This document shows positions 17,060 through 25,930 of a DNA stretch of 64,000 nt, piece by piece. Source of the DNA: JBCDBD01 sp039184335 (GTDB lineage Bacteria; Bacteroidota; Bacteroidia; Flavobacteriales; Flavobacteriaceae); assembly GCA_039184335.1 (NCBI GenBank), contig JBCDBD010000007.1:48474-112473 (forward strand), read 5' to 3'. How positions within the stretch are numbered: position 1 is the stretch's first letter; each line of letters opens with the position of its first letter. Made by a program: the position numbers and the translations under genes. The notes below the pieces were generated by a model. It was not told the origin of the DNA. It did no database searches and worked only from the letters and a program-made list of their open reading frames with translations.

Positions 17060-18751
17060 ATGTCAGAAGATAAAAAGGTCATTTTTTCAATGGCTGGGGT
17101 TACCAAAACATTCAAAACGGCAAATACTCCGGTACTTAAAAATATCTACCTCAGCTTTTTTTATGGGGCAAAGATTGGGATATTGGGCCTTAATGGATCA
17201 GGAAAATCAACCTTGCTCAAGATTATTGCCGGTGTAGACAAAAACTATCAGGGAGATGTGGTTTTTTCACCAGGATATTCTGTGGGGTATTTGGAACAGG
17301 AACCACAGCTTGACCCCGATAAGACAGTACTTGATGTTGTCAAAGAAGGGGTCGCTGAAACAGTCGCGGTACTGGAAGAGTACCACAAGATAAATGATAT
17401 GTTCGGTCTGCCAGAAGTGTATGAAGATGCAGAAAAGATGCAAAAACTTATGGACAAGCAGGCTGCACTTCAAGACAAGATCGATGCTTCCAATGCTTGG
17501 GAACTGGATACGAAGTTGGAAATTGCCATGGACGCCCTGCGAACCCCAGATCCAGAAAAGAAAATCGAGGTGTTGTCTGGGGGAGAGAAAAGACGTGTGG
17601 CCCTTTGCAGGCTATTGCTACAAGAGCCTGATGTCTTGTTATTGGATGAGCCCACAAACCATTTAGATGCAGAATCGGTACATTGGTTAGAACATCATTT
17701 GGCACAATACAGTGGTACGGTCATCGCGGTGACCCACGACCGTTATTTTTTGGATAATGTCGCAGGCTGGATCTTGGAATTGGACAGGGGAGAGGGGATT
17801 CCCTGGAAAGGAAATTATTCGAGCTGGCTCGACCAAAAGGCCAAGCGTTTGGCACAAGAGAGCAAACAGGCTTCAAAAAGACAAAAGACATTGGAGCGTG
17901 AATTGGAATGGGTCAGGCAAGGAGCAAAGGGCAGGCAGGCCAAACAAAAGGCAAGGCTCAAAAATTACGATAAGCTTTTAAGCCAGGATCAGAAGCAACT
18001 TGAAGAAAAATTGGAAATCTATATTCCCAATGGTCCGCGACTGGGTACCAATGTCATTGAGGCCAAGGGCGTAAGTAAAGCTTACGGAGACAAACTACTG
18101 TATGAAAATTTAAGCTTCAACTTGCCACAAGCGGGCATCGTTGGTATTATTGGCCCCAATGGGGCGGGTAAGACCACCATATTTCGAATGGTCATGGGCG
18201 AAGAGTCACCAGACAAGGGTGAATTTGTTGTAGGCGATACAGCAAAATTGGCCTATGTGGATCAAAGCCATTCAAATATTGATCCTGAAAAGACCATTTG
18301 GGAAAATTTTAGCGATGGCCAAGAGTTGGTCATGATGGGAGGCAAGCAGGTGAATTCACGCGCTTATCTGAGCAGGTTTAATTTTTCGGGAAGTGAGCAA
18401 AATAAAAAGGTAAATATGCTTTCTGGGGGCGAGCGGAACCGGCTTCATTTGGCCATGACCTTAAAAGAGGAGGGAAATGTACTGTTGCTTGACGAGCCCA
18501 CCAACGATTTGGATGTCAATACACTTCGTGCTTTGGAAGAAGGGTTGGAAAATTTTGCCGGCTGTGCGGTCATCATATCGCACGATCGTTGGTTTTTAGA
18601 CCGTATCTGTACTCACATACTGGCTTTTGAAGGCGATTCCCAGATTTATTCCTTTGAAGGTTCTTTTTCTGATTATGAAGAAAATAGAAAGAAAAGATTG
18701 GGGGCAGATGTCATGCCCAAACGCATCAAATACAAAAAGCTGTTACGCTAG
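17060..18751 (+). CDS. ettA: Energy-dependent translational throttle protein EttA
   Basis: 563 residues from ATG 17060 (MSEDKKVIFSMAGV). An ABC-F protein: two ATP-binding cassettes with Walker A GLNGSGKST and GPNGAGKTT, signatures LSGGEKRRV and LSGGERNRL, Walker B LLLDEPTNHLD and LLLDEPTNDLD, and no membrane segments. The inter-domain linker is highly basic (residues about 265-320). EttA binds the ribosomal E site and gates the first peptide-bond step according to ATP/ADP; the length and DEPTNHLDAESV motif match EttA rather than Uup. The final codons lie inside a perfect inverted repeat. Confidence 0.93.
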   Translation: MSEDKKVIFSMAGVTKTFKTANTPVLKNIYLSFFYGAKIGILGLNGSGKSTLLKIIAGVDKNYQGDVVFSPGYSVGYLEQEPQLDPDKTVLDVVKEGVAETVAVLEEYHKINDMFGLPEVYEDAEKMQKLMDKQAALQDKIDASNAWELDTKLEIAMDALRTPDPEKKIEVLSGGEKRRVALCRLLLQEPDVLLLDEPTNHLDAESVHWLEHHLAQYSGTVIAVTHDRYFLDNVAGWILELDRGEGIPWKGNYSSWLDQKAKRLAQESKQASKRQKTLERELEWVRQGAKGRQAKQKARLKNYDKLLSQDQKQLEEKLEIYIPNGPRLGTNVIEAKGVSKAYGDKLLYENLSFNLPQAGIVGIIGPNGAGKTTIFRMVMGEESPDKGEFVVGDTAKLAYVDQSHSNIDPEKTIWENFSDGQELVMMGGKQVNSRAYLSRFNFSGSEQNKKVNMLSGGERNRLHLAMTLKEEGNVLLLDEPTNDLDVNTLRALEEGLENFAGCAVIISHDRWFLDRICTHILAFEGDSQIYSFEGSFSDYEENRKKRLGADVMPKRIKYKKLLR

Positions 18752-18763
18752 CCTAGCGTAACA
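18741..18763. repeat. Perfect inverted repeat over the ettA stop codon
   Basis: TGTTACGCTA (18741-18750) and TAGCGTAACA (18754-18763) are exact complements with GCC between. The TAG stop (18749-18751) is inside. It lies directly before the terminator stem and may act with it. Confidence 0.75.
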
Positions 18764-18789
18764 AAGCCCTGATGAACCAGGGCTTTTCC
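18763..18789. terminator. Terminator between ettA and M16 genes
   Basis: AAAGCCCT (18763-18770) pairs with AGGGCTTT (18779-18786), loop of 8, followed by TTCCT on the plus strand. It lies between convergent genes and probably serves ettA; the minus-strand side (AAAGCCCTGG then few T) is weaker. Confidence 0.7.
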
Positions 18790-18805
18790 TTTAACTATGT
18801 GGGCC

Positions 18806-20194
18806 TTATTGTTTGAGAGGTTGTTGTACCGTCTCTTCGATTTGTGATTGAATTTTTTCCTTATCCCCAACAACGATAAGGGTCATCTGTTCTGGGCGTA
18901 TATACTTTTGTGTCATCTCTTGTACTTTTTCAGGGGTTACGCCATGCATGTTCTGCACCTTGTTGATCAAAAATGATTCATCTAAGTCGTGTACATCAAG
19001 AAAGACCAATTGTCTGATGATTCCATTAGGGGTTGAATTTTGAAGAACATAAATTCCGGATTCATAATTGATGATACCATCGAGCTCTTCTTGTGATGGG
19101 GGTTCGGTCTGTAACCGCTCAATTTCGTTTTTGATCTCTTGTAGTGATGCACCGGTCTGTTCGGTGGTCACATCGGCTGCTTCATACCAAATACCGGTCT
19201 TATATTTAGTGTCAAGCGTGCTGTAGGGGGAGTAGGTATATCCTTTGTCTTCCCTTATGTTGCTGGTAATTCGTGAAGCAAAAGATCCTCCCAGGATAGA
19301 GTTTGTGACATCCAAGGCAATAAAATCGGGGTTTGATGGATCCGCAGCAGGTATGCCATAGTAGATGGTAGATTGGGGAGCTCCAGGGCGATCAATGATC
19401 TTTACCGTATTTGCAGTAACAGCCTCGGCCACTTGATAGCTTGCCTCAGTGCCTTCCTTCCAGTCTGAAAGGTGCATCTTTACAGCTGCTTTGACCGCAG
19501 TTTTATCAAAGTTGCCAGCAATGTAGACCGTAGTTCGTCTTGCTCCAATATTTTTATCATAAAACGCTTTGATACTATCAACATTGAACGCGTCTACCTG
19601 TTCATCGGTAGGGTATACCCGGCCATAGGGATGGTTAGGATATATGGTAGCATAAAAATCGCGATATGCTTGGTTTTGGGGTGTAGAAAGGTCTACGGAC
19701 AGCCTGCGTTTCATATCGTTTTTTAAACGTTCCAGTTCCTCCTCGGGCCATTTTGGATTTTTTAGTACATCGGCCATCAGCGCAATGGCATTAGGGGCAA
19801 ACTCATACAGTACGGCACTGCTGATAGCGGTGGTATGCAAGCGTACGCTTATATTGAGATTACCGCCCATTCCGGCAATTTCGTCAGCAATCTCTTTGGA
19901 GGTTCTGTTGACACTGCCTTCTTCCATAAGGTCAACCATCATATCAGCGAGCCAAACTTCATCTTCGTTTTCATCGATATTGCCAGTTTTGATATTGAAA
20001 CGGATGCTTGCCTTTGGAATGGAACCATAAGGAATCATCACTAATGTCAGTCCGTTGTCAAATTCGACCACCTCTTTCGCAGGCAGGGTAAAGTTTTTGG
20101 GTTCCCCGCCTTTTGGTGGCATTTCCTTTTCTTGCCCAATGCCCATGGTGAGGGTAAATAGACAGACAAATAGGTATATCAGATACTTTTTCAT
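18806..20194 (-). CDS. M16-family protein lacking the HxxEH motif
   Basis: 462 residues from ATG 20194, which begins a clean signal peptide (KKYLIYLFVCLFTLTMGIGQ); a start at 20221 would overlap the upstream gene. The pitrilysin/insulinase fold is clear (PNHPYGRVYPTDEQV, IAGNFDK, NIREDKGYTYSPYST). Where active members have HxxEH this one reads LADMMVDLMEEGS, so the zinc site is missing. The R/Y pair region near the C-terminus (TSNIREDKGYTYS) is kept. In two-subunit M16 proteases the inactive subunit supplies those residues. The upstream neighbour is the matching zinc subunit, so the two probably form one periplasmic protease. Confidence 0.9.
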   Translation of the reverse strand: MKKYLIYLFVCLFTLTMGIGQEKEMPPKGGEPKNFTLPAKEVVEFDNGLTLVMIPYGSIPKASIRFNIKTGNIDENEDEVWLADMMVDLMEEGSVNRTSKEIADEIAGMGGNLNISVRLHTTAISSAVLYEFAPNAIALMADVLKNPKWPEEELERLKNDMKRRLSVDLSTPQNQAYRDFYATIYPNHPYGRVYPTDEQVDAFNVDSIKAFYDKNIGARRTTVYIAGNFDKTAVKAAVKMHLSDWKEGTEASYQVAEAVTANTVKIIDRPGAPQSTIYYGIPAADPSNPDFIALDVTNSILGGSFASRITSNIREDKGYTYSPYSTLDTKYKTGIWYEAADVTTEQTGASLQEIKNEIERLQTEPPSQEELDGIINYESGIYVLQNSTPNGIIRQLVFLDVHDLDESFLINKVQNMHGVTPEKVQEMTQKYIRPEQMTLIVVGDKEKIQSQIEETVQQPLKQ

Positions 20195-20198
20195 GAAT

Positions 20199-21593
20199 TT
20201 AGTCTTTTTGTGCTTTCTCATTTTTGGCGAGCAAGGGGTTTACGGTCAAGATACTCCTATTCGTATTTCTGAGGTATTCGTCTATGGTACTGGAGACAAT
20301 CTCAGGTGTAATTTTCTTGAACTCTTCCTCGATACGATTTATCCGTAAAGGATCATCATCAAAAAGTGCAAAGCTGCACAATAGATCTGCCCTTCCCAAG
20401 CCAAAGAACCCCCCAATATCTTCATAGAGTTCTGATCGTATCTTCACTAGGGCTTTATCGATCATTTCTTGATCGACACTATCTTTCAGTGATACCATGA
20501 CATCATCAACTGCGCTTAAGATATCTTCTTTTGCAGTTTCTTGGTCATAGGTAAAATCATACATCCACAGCATGGGACCTTTGTAATTGAACATATTGCC
20601 CAAATAATTGATACCCCCGTTGACATCTGAAGAAAACCCTTTTTCATTTTCGAGCTTTTGTACCAAAAGCCCATTGTCGCCCTGTACCAAAATTTGGTCC
20701 AACAAGCCCATGGCATAATATTCTGGAGTGTTGCGCTCAGGCATTTGGTAGGCAATGGCAATGGCAGGTTTGTTGGCCAAGGGATCGTCTTTAATGGAAT
20801 CTTTTTCGACTTCTTGCCTCGGCTCTGAAATGTCAGGCAATGGAGGGATCTCTCCAGGGGGGATATTTCCAAAATATTTTTCGACCCACGCCTTGGTCTC
20901 TTCTAATTCGAAATCACCGACAACCGATAATGCCGCGTTGTTGGGGGAATAGTAGGTGTCAAAAAAACTGGCGACATCATCAAGATTGGCGGCATCCAAA
21001 TCTTTAAGGTCACCATAGAAATTATGGGCATTGTACCAATTCGTGTTGGCAAATTGTGGCATGTCAAGCCATGGAAAACCGCCATACGGTCGGTTCAGCA
21101 CATTGACTTTGACCTCATTTTTCACTACACCCTGTTGGTTGGTCAGGTTTTCTTGGGTAATGTCCAATCCACGCATCCTATCCGCCTCTGCCCAAAGCAT
21201 GGTCTCTAGTTTATGGGAGGGAACAACTTCAAAATAATTGGTAAAATCAAAGCGGGTTGAGCCATTGAGTATCCCTCCATTTTGTTGCACCAATTTGATA
21301 AATTCCATTTTACCGAGATTGTTTGATCCTTGAAACATCATGTGTTCAAATAAATGGGCAAACCCGGTCCTGTCTTTTGGCTCGATTCGAAATCCGATAT
21401 TGTAATACACGGCAACGATGGCAGTAGGTGAGGTCTTGTCTTGGGAAAGGATCACTTTAAGACCGTTGTCCAATTTATAATATTCGACGGGAACCTTAAA
21501 TTCTGAAGCAATGGCTTTCGTTTCCTCTTTCTTTTTACAACTACCCAAAAGCAGTATTCCCATAAAAAGAAAGGCGGTGAGTTTTTGTTTCAT
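20199..21593 (-). CDS. M16-family zinc peptidase, lipoprotein
   Basis: 464 residues. The N-terminus is a lipoprotein signal (FLFMGILLLGSC, Cys19) followed by a Lys-rich stretch. The catalytic HLFEH (in AHLFEHMMFQGS, near residue 80) and a downstream Glu in the usual spacing (NEVKVN region) mark an active M16 metallopeptidase. It sits upstream of and four bases from the inactive M16 subunit, in one operon. The pair should degrade peptides in the periplasm or at the outer membrane. Confidence 0.92.
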   Translation of the reverse strand: MKQKLTAFLFMGILLLGSCKKKEETKAIASEFKVPVEYYKLDNGLKVILSQDKTSPTAIVAVYYNIGFRIEPKDRTGFAHLFEHMMFQGSNNLGKMEFIKLVQQNGGILNGSTRFDFTNYFEVVPSHKLETMLWAEADRMRGLDITQENLTNQQGVVKNEVKVNVLNRPYGGFPWLDMPQFANTNWYNAHNFYGDLKDLDAANLDDVASFFDTYYSPNNAALSVVGDFELEETKAWVEKYFGNIPPGEIPPLPDISEPRQEVEKDSIKDDPLANKPAIAIAYQMPERNTPEYYAMGLLDQILVQGDNGLLVQKLENEKGFSSDVNGGINYLGNMFNYKGPMLWMYDFTYDQETAKEDILSAVDDVMVSLKDSVDQEMIDKALVKIRSELYEDIGGFFGLGRADLLCSFALFDDDPLRINRIEEEFKKITPEIVSSTIDEYLRNTNRSILTVNPLLAKNEKAQKD

Positions 21594-21674
21594 TTTTGAT
21601 TGTTTTGATTCGTGAATACCAACGAAGAGTACTCTATTGAGAATAAGACTTGTTTTTTGATGAAATGTTACGCA

Positions 21675-22451
21675 TCAATAGGCCGCATTGGGGTACCAAT
21701 CCAATTGTACCACTTCGATGTCAGGATTTTTACTTGTCACCAATGTCTTGAACCTGGTTACGTCACTTATTCCATGTTTTCCGCGATAATGGTACGGATA
21801 TACTTGTTTTGGCTGAAACGCTAGTACGGCATCGGCAGCATTTTCGACAGGCATGGTGTACGGTAGGTTCATACAGATAAAGGCCATGTCAATGTGCTTA
21901 AGGGTACGCATTTCTGGAATGTCTTCAGTGTCTCCAGAAAAATAAACGCTCTTTTCCCCGAAATGGAGTACATACCCATTACCCCTACCTTTCTCATGGA
22001 ATTTTAAGGCTTCTGGCCGAAGGTTGTACATGGGTATCGCTTCTACGGTGATGCCAAAGCGTTCTTTGGAATCACCATTGTACAGTACATCGATCTGTGG
22101 TGTAAAAGCTGTTGGCATTTTATCTGCTACCGCTTGTGGCACCATGATTTTAGCTTTTGAGGTATTCAGTTCTTGGAGGGTCTGTAAACTGAAATGATCC
22201 CCGTGAATATCGGTTATCAATATCAGATCAGGGGGGTGGTAAGCCTCAAACATTTTTTTGCCGCCTACGGGATCAATATATATCGTGATTGAGTTCCATA
22301 CTAGAATGGCAGTGGCATGTTGAATTGGAATGACCTCAATATGGTGTTGTGGCCCCGGTTCGGTCAAGACACTATCTTTTTGGGCACTTGCCTGCACAAC
22401 TATGACAAAAAGCAGCACAATACCTAATGTGATACGGAGCGGTTTTTTCAT
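21675..22451 (-). CDS. Exported MBL-fold metallo-hydrolase (UlaG-like)
   Basis: 258 residues with a signal peptide (LRITLGIVLLFVIVVQASAQ, cleavage about residue 24). The metallo-beta-lactamase fold is of the UlaG/YtkL type: HATAILVWNSITIYIDPVGG, then the metal motif DIHGDHFS (H-x-x-D-H), KIMVPQAVA, YFSGDTEDIPEM (Asp ligand) and a final His in YPYHYRGKHG. Substrate unknown. The family often carries out hydrolysis of phosphoester or lactone bonds. It lies upstream of the M16 pair on the same strand with 81 bases between. Confidence 0.85.
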   Translation of the reverse strand: MKKPLRITLGIVLLFVIVVQASAQKDSVLTEPGPQHHIEVIPIQHATAILVWNSITIYIDPVGGKKMFEAYHPPDLILITDIHGDHFSLQTLQELNTSKAKIMVPQAVADKMPTAFTPQIDVLYNGDSKERFGITVEAIPMYNLRPEALKFHEKGRGNGYVLHFGEKSVYFSGDTEDIPEMRTLKHIDMAFICMNLPYTMPVENAADAVLAFQPKQVYPYHYRGKHGISDVTRFKTLVTSKNPDIEVVQLDWYPNAAY

Positions 22452-22614
22452 TTTATATAATCATTGGCTACCTTTAAAGGTATGATTTCATGAGTACAAC
22501 CTTATTTTTTTAACATTATTTCTTCCAAGAAAATCCAAAACCATATCTCGAGCGTATATAACCAATAACAATCTGTAAAATATTTAAAATAAAAGGATTA
22601 TTAATTTTTGAGTT

Positions 22615-23502
22615 ATGACTGAAACGAAGAGTAACAACGGGTTAAAGGTGATAGCAGGTTTATTGGGTGTTGTTTTGTTAGGAACCATCATCTACACAGT
22701 TAGTCTCTATCAAGACAAAAAGAAGACGACCAATGCCTTAAAGCAAGAAAAAGAATTGGTGGTCGAAGATTTGAACAGCCTCAAATCTGAGTACGACAAA
22801 GCTATTCTAGAAAGTAACGCGACCAATGAAGAATTGGTGGCCGCTAGGGATAATATTGCAAAATACATCGATTCGGTACAGAGTATGAAAGCCGATATCG
22901 CCACATTGTCTAGATATCGAAGGCAGGTAAGTGTTCTTAAGGCCGAGCGCGAAAAGCTGATGAAGCAAGTAGATTCGTTGACGCAATCGAATACATTATT
23001 GGCAATGCAGCGCGACAGCACATTTGTTGAGCTTGAAAAGCAAACCGTGTTCAATGACTCTTTGGTTGTTCAGAACACACAATTGGCCGATGCGGTTGAG
23101 CGTGGTTCTGCATTGAACCTTTCGAAGTTCACCGTAGATGCTGTTAGGGAAAGAAACAGTGGTAAATTGGTCTCTACTTCTAGGGCCAAGGCAACCGATA
23201 AATTTAAGATTTGTTTTACTATTGCCGACAATGTTATTGCTGAAGCAGGTGACCGGGAGTTTTTCTTGGAAGTATTGGATCCCCAAGGTAATGTTCTGGG
23301 CGATAGTTTTTCAGAATCAAGTGATGAAGGCGCTTCGATTACCTATAGCAAGGGCACTACCTTTTACTATGAAAACAGTGCTTTGGACGTATGTGACTAC
23401 ATCAACAAACCAACCGGTGAGTTTCAAAAAGGAAATTACATGGTCAATGTCTATGATGACAAACTGAAGTTATTGGGAACTTCAAAGTTCGTTTTAAAAT
23501 AA
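22615..23502 (+). CDS. Membrane-anchored coiled-coil protein, unknown function
   Basis: 295 residues: one N-terminal transmembrane helix (about 11-29, VIAGLLGVVLLGTIIYTVS), a long coiled coil (about 35-165, rich in heptad Leu, Glu, Lys), then a beta-rich C-terminal domain (about 175-295, with FTVDAVRERNSGKLVST and YMVNVYDDKLKLLGTSKFVL). I recognise the pattern from flavobacterial conserved hypotheticals but have no function. The orientation should place the coiled coil in the periplasm. Ends before a strong terminator. Confidence 0.7.
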   Translation: MTETKSNNGLKVIAGLLGVVLLGTIIYTVSLYQDKKKTTNALKQEKELVVEDLNSLKSEYDKAILESNATNEELVAARDNIAKYIDSVQSMKADIATLSRYRRQVSVLKAEREKLMKQVDSLTQSNTLLAMQRDSTFVELEKQTVFNDSLVVQNTQLADAVERGSALNLSKFTVDAVRERNSGKLVSTSRAKATDKFKICFTIADNVIAEAGDREFFLEVLDPQGNVLGDSFSESSDEGASITYSKGTTFYYENSALDVCDYINKPTGEFQKGNYMVNVYDDKLKLLGTSKFVLK

Positions 23503-23530
23503 ACAAACACTATCCACCCACCTATTACAC

Positions 23531-23569
23531 AAAAATGGCGTCTCGTTCGAGACGCCATTTTTATTTTTC
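23531..23569. terminator. Bidirectional terminator
   Basis: A perfect 14-bp stem AAAAATGGCGTCTC (23531-23544) with GAGACGCCATTTTT (23549-23562) around GTTC, then TATTTTT. A/T runs on both sides let it serve both the coiled-coil gene and the convergent fumC. Confidence 0.93.
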
Positions 23570-23585
23570 AGCTTTTTTTGGTGAG

Positions 23586-24983
23586 CTATTTCAAAGCGCC
23601 TATCATATCTTCAGGCCTGACCCATTTGTCGTATTCTTCTTCGGTAACATAACCGAGGTTGATGGCTTCTTCTTTTAGCGTCGTCCCATTTTTATGGGCC
23701 GTGTTTGCTATTTCTGCTGCCTTGTAATAACCGATTTTGGTATTTAGGGCAGTAACCAACATCAGTGAATTGTTTACCAATTGATTGATGACCTTATGGT
23801 TTGGTTCGATACCAACGGCACAATTGGTATCAAAGCTTTTACAGGCATCACCCAGCAACTGGGCAGATTGCAATATATTGGCTGCCATAACTGGTTTGAA
23901 GACGTTTAACTCATAATGGCCTTGGGTACCGGCAATGCCAATGGCCACATCATTGCCCATAACTTGAGCACATACCATGGTCAGGGCCTCGCATTGTGTT
24001 GGATTCACTTTACCTGGCATGATTGAACTACCGGGCTCATTGGCCGGAATTAGTATTTCACCGATTCCAGATCGTGGACCAGAAGCCATCATGCGTATGT
24101 CATTGGCTATCTTATTGAGCGAAACCGCCAATTGTTTCAGCGCACCATGGCTTTCAACAATGGCGTCGTGCGCGGCCAAGGCCTCAAATTTATTTTCAGC
24201 GGTTTTGAAGGGCATCCCCGTAAATTCTGCAATGTGCTTGGCAACCAATACATCATAGCCTTGAGGGGTATTGAGACCAGTGCCCACAGCTGTTCCACCC
24301 AGGGCCAATTCTCCCAAGTGTGACAAGGTGGCCCTAAGTGCTTTAAGGCCATGGTCGAGCTGTGACACATATCCAGAGAATTCTTGCCCCAGTGTAAGGG
24401 GAGTGGCATCCATAAGATGGGTGCGTCCGATCTTAACGATACCATTGAACTGCTTGGATTTATTTTCAAGCGTATTTCTTAACTGTTCCACACCGGGTAT
24501 CGTTACTTCCACGATTTTTTTATATGCAGCAATGTGCATACCAGTAGGAAAAGTGTCATTGGATGATTGCGACTTGTTGACATCATCATTGGGCTGAACG
24601 GTCTTTTCACCCTCGCCGATTTTTTTACCGGCAATTTCATGTGCCCTATTGGCAATGACCTCATTGACATTCATATTACTTTGTGTACCCGACCCAGTTT
24701 GCCATATCACCAATGGAAATTGCCTGTCGTGTTTTTTGTCTAAAATTTCGTCACATACGGTTGCTATCAAGTCCCTTTTTTCAAGGGATAGCACACCAAG
24801 CTCATGGTTTGTATAGGCGGCGGCCTTCTTCAAATAGGCAAATCCATAAACAACATCAAGCGGCATTGAACCCGTTGGACCTATTTTAAAGTTATTCCGT
24901 GAGCGTTCGGTCTGTGCACCCCAATATTTATCAGCTGGCACTTTTACCTCGCCCATGGTATCTTTTTCAATTCTGTAATCCAT
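23586..24983 (-). CDS. fumC: Class II fumarate hydratase FumC
   Basis: 465 residues, the usual length of FumC. It interconverts fumarate and malate in the citric-acid cycle. The family signature GSSIMPGKVNPTQCE lies near residue 318; GSGTQSNMNVNEV (about 100) and GRTHLMDATPLTLGQ (about 187) form the rest of the tetramer active site. Cytosolic, no signal peptide. A TAAATTTG box at 25011-25004 on the minus strand could be a -7 element, but no good -33 is visible. Confidence 0.95.
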   Translation of the reverse strand: MDYRIEKDTMGEVKVPADKYWGAQTERSRNNFKIGPTGSMPLDVVYGFAYLKKAAAYTNHELGVLSLEKRDLIATVCDEILDKKHDRQFPLVIWQTGSGTQSNMNVNEVIANRAHEIAGKKIGEGEKTVQPNDDVNKSQSSNDTFPTGMHIAAYKKIVEVTIPGVEQLRNTLENKSKQFNGIVKIGRTHLMDATPLTLGQEFSGYVSQLDHGLKALRATLSHLGELALGGTAVGTGLNTPQGYDVLVAKHIAEFTGMPFKTAENKFEALAAHDAIVESHGALKQLAVSLNKIANDIRMMASGPRSGIGEILIPANEPGSSIMPGKVNPTQCEALTMVCAQVMGNDVAIGIAGTQGHYELNVFKPVMAANILQSAQLLGDACKSFDTNCAVGIEPNHKVINQLVNNSLMLVTALNTKIGYYKAAEIANTAHKNGTTLKEEAINLGYVTEEEYDKWVRPEDMIGALK

Positions 24984-25071
24984 AGTAGCTCATATTTCTG
25001 CCACAAATTTAAGGGTTATACACGGGATCCATTCTCGATTTTTAGACGTTTTCTGAATTTTTTACCAGGAT

Positions 25072-25104
25072 TTTGCAATTGTAGTCATTTTGAAAGTATC
25101 TTTG
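25072..25104 (+). promoter_or_regulatory. Bacteroidota-type promoter
   Basis: TTTG at 25072-25075 and TATCTTTG at 25097-25104 with 21 bases between, matching the -33 TTTG / -7 TAnnTTTG consensus. Transcription should begin near 25111, about 15 bases before the small membrane protein start. Confidence 0.7.
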
Positions 25105-25125
25105 TACAGTAACAATTACTTTCTC

Positions 25126-25302
25126 ATGGTAGAATTTGATCAATATCTGGGTTTCCTAGCGTTTCTGACTATATTGACCATTGGGTTTTGGTTAATGATT
25201 TTTTTATTGGTATTCGTTGTTCCCTATTGGTTGACCGGCAATCTAGTGGAGATGTGGAAAGAAAAACGGGAAGCTAAAAGGGCAGCTAGATTGCAAGAGT
25301 AG
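25126..25302 (+). CDS. Small single-pass membrane protein
   Basis: 58 residues from ATG 25126, chosen because the well-formed promoter at 25072-25104 would start transcription upstream of it but downstream of the 5-prime in-frame codons. One long hydrophobic segment (FLAFLTILTIGFWLMIFLLVFVV) is followed by a very basic tail (WKEKREAKRAARLQE). No family recognised; function unknown. The charged tail would face the cytoplasm by the positive-inside rule. Confidence 0.65.
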   Translation: MVEFDQYLGFLAFLTILTIGFWLMIFLLVFVVPYWLTGNLVEMWKEKREAKRAARLQE

Positions 25303-25397
25303 CATAGCCTTCCCCTTTTGTGTCAAGATTTGTTGCAAAAGAGGTAAAGTCAAGCCTCGCAATGTAAGTACCACCAAGAACAAAAGGTAACTGATTG

Positions 25398-25841
25398 CTA
25401 TGATTTCTTCTTCTTCTTTTTCTTCTTTTTAAAACCCTTTTCCTGGAGTTCTAGAAAGGCATTGTACTTTTCTTCAGGAAGACCCGCTTTCAACTCTTCG
25501 TTCTGTAGTTCGTTCAGTTTCTCATATTCTTCCTTCATTTTTTTTGGCTCTAGCTGTAGAATTTGCAATTCTATTCTTTTTTGCACATACTTCTCAAATG
25601 TTGACCGCATCACTGCCTCTTCAAAGGCATTCAGCTCAAGTGCCTCAACAATTTTTGGCATTTGTTCATCGACGTATTCCTCGGCCGTTTTGGATTCTGG
25701 TTCTGGCGGAGGGGTCTGGGCTTGGGGAATTGCGCTTCGTCCCTGCCTGCCATAGCCGTTGCCATATCCGAATTGTGCCTGTGCAAATTCAGAAACCGTT
25801 ACGAAAAGGATCAATGTGCCATATGAGAGGAATCTTTTCAT
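25398..25841 (-). CDS. Exported helical protein with poly-lysine tail
   Basis: 147 residues. Signal peptide (FLSYGTLILFVTVSEFAQAQ), then a Gly/Tyr and Pro/Glu-rich linker, then a helical region (about 55-130, with EEYVDEQMPKIVEALELNAFEEAVM and repeated Glu/Leu) that recalls the small CpxP/Spy-like helical proteins, and ending in about ten lysines (GFKKKKKKKKKS). In coding terms the tail is a run of AAG/AAA codons. Function unknown. A second protein in the window (41529) ends in a similar tail. Confidence 0.7.
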   Translation of the reverse strand: MKRFLSYGTLILFVTVSEFAQAQFGYGNGYGRQGRSAIPQAQTPPPEPESKTAEEYVDEQMPKIVEALELNAFEEAVMRSTFEKYVQKRIELQILQLEPKKMKEEYEKLNELQNEELKAGLPEEKYNAFLELQEKGFKKKKKKKKKS

Positions 25842-25930
25842 TTTCTATTCGATTTTCAAGAATAATTTACGTTTGGTACCGATCATCGGGGTGGCCCTTT
25901 TGCTGAACAACAAATGTAATGAAACAATTA

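Noticed and set aside
25405..25440. Repetitive TTC/TTT run that could be a simple-sequence repeat hotspot
   Set aside because: It codes for the lysine tail of the exported protein on the minus strand with mixed AAG/AAA codons; not a pure repeat tract, so phase variation is not supported.
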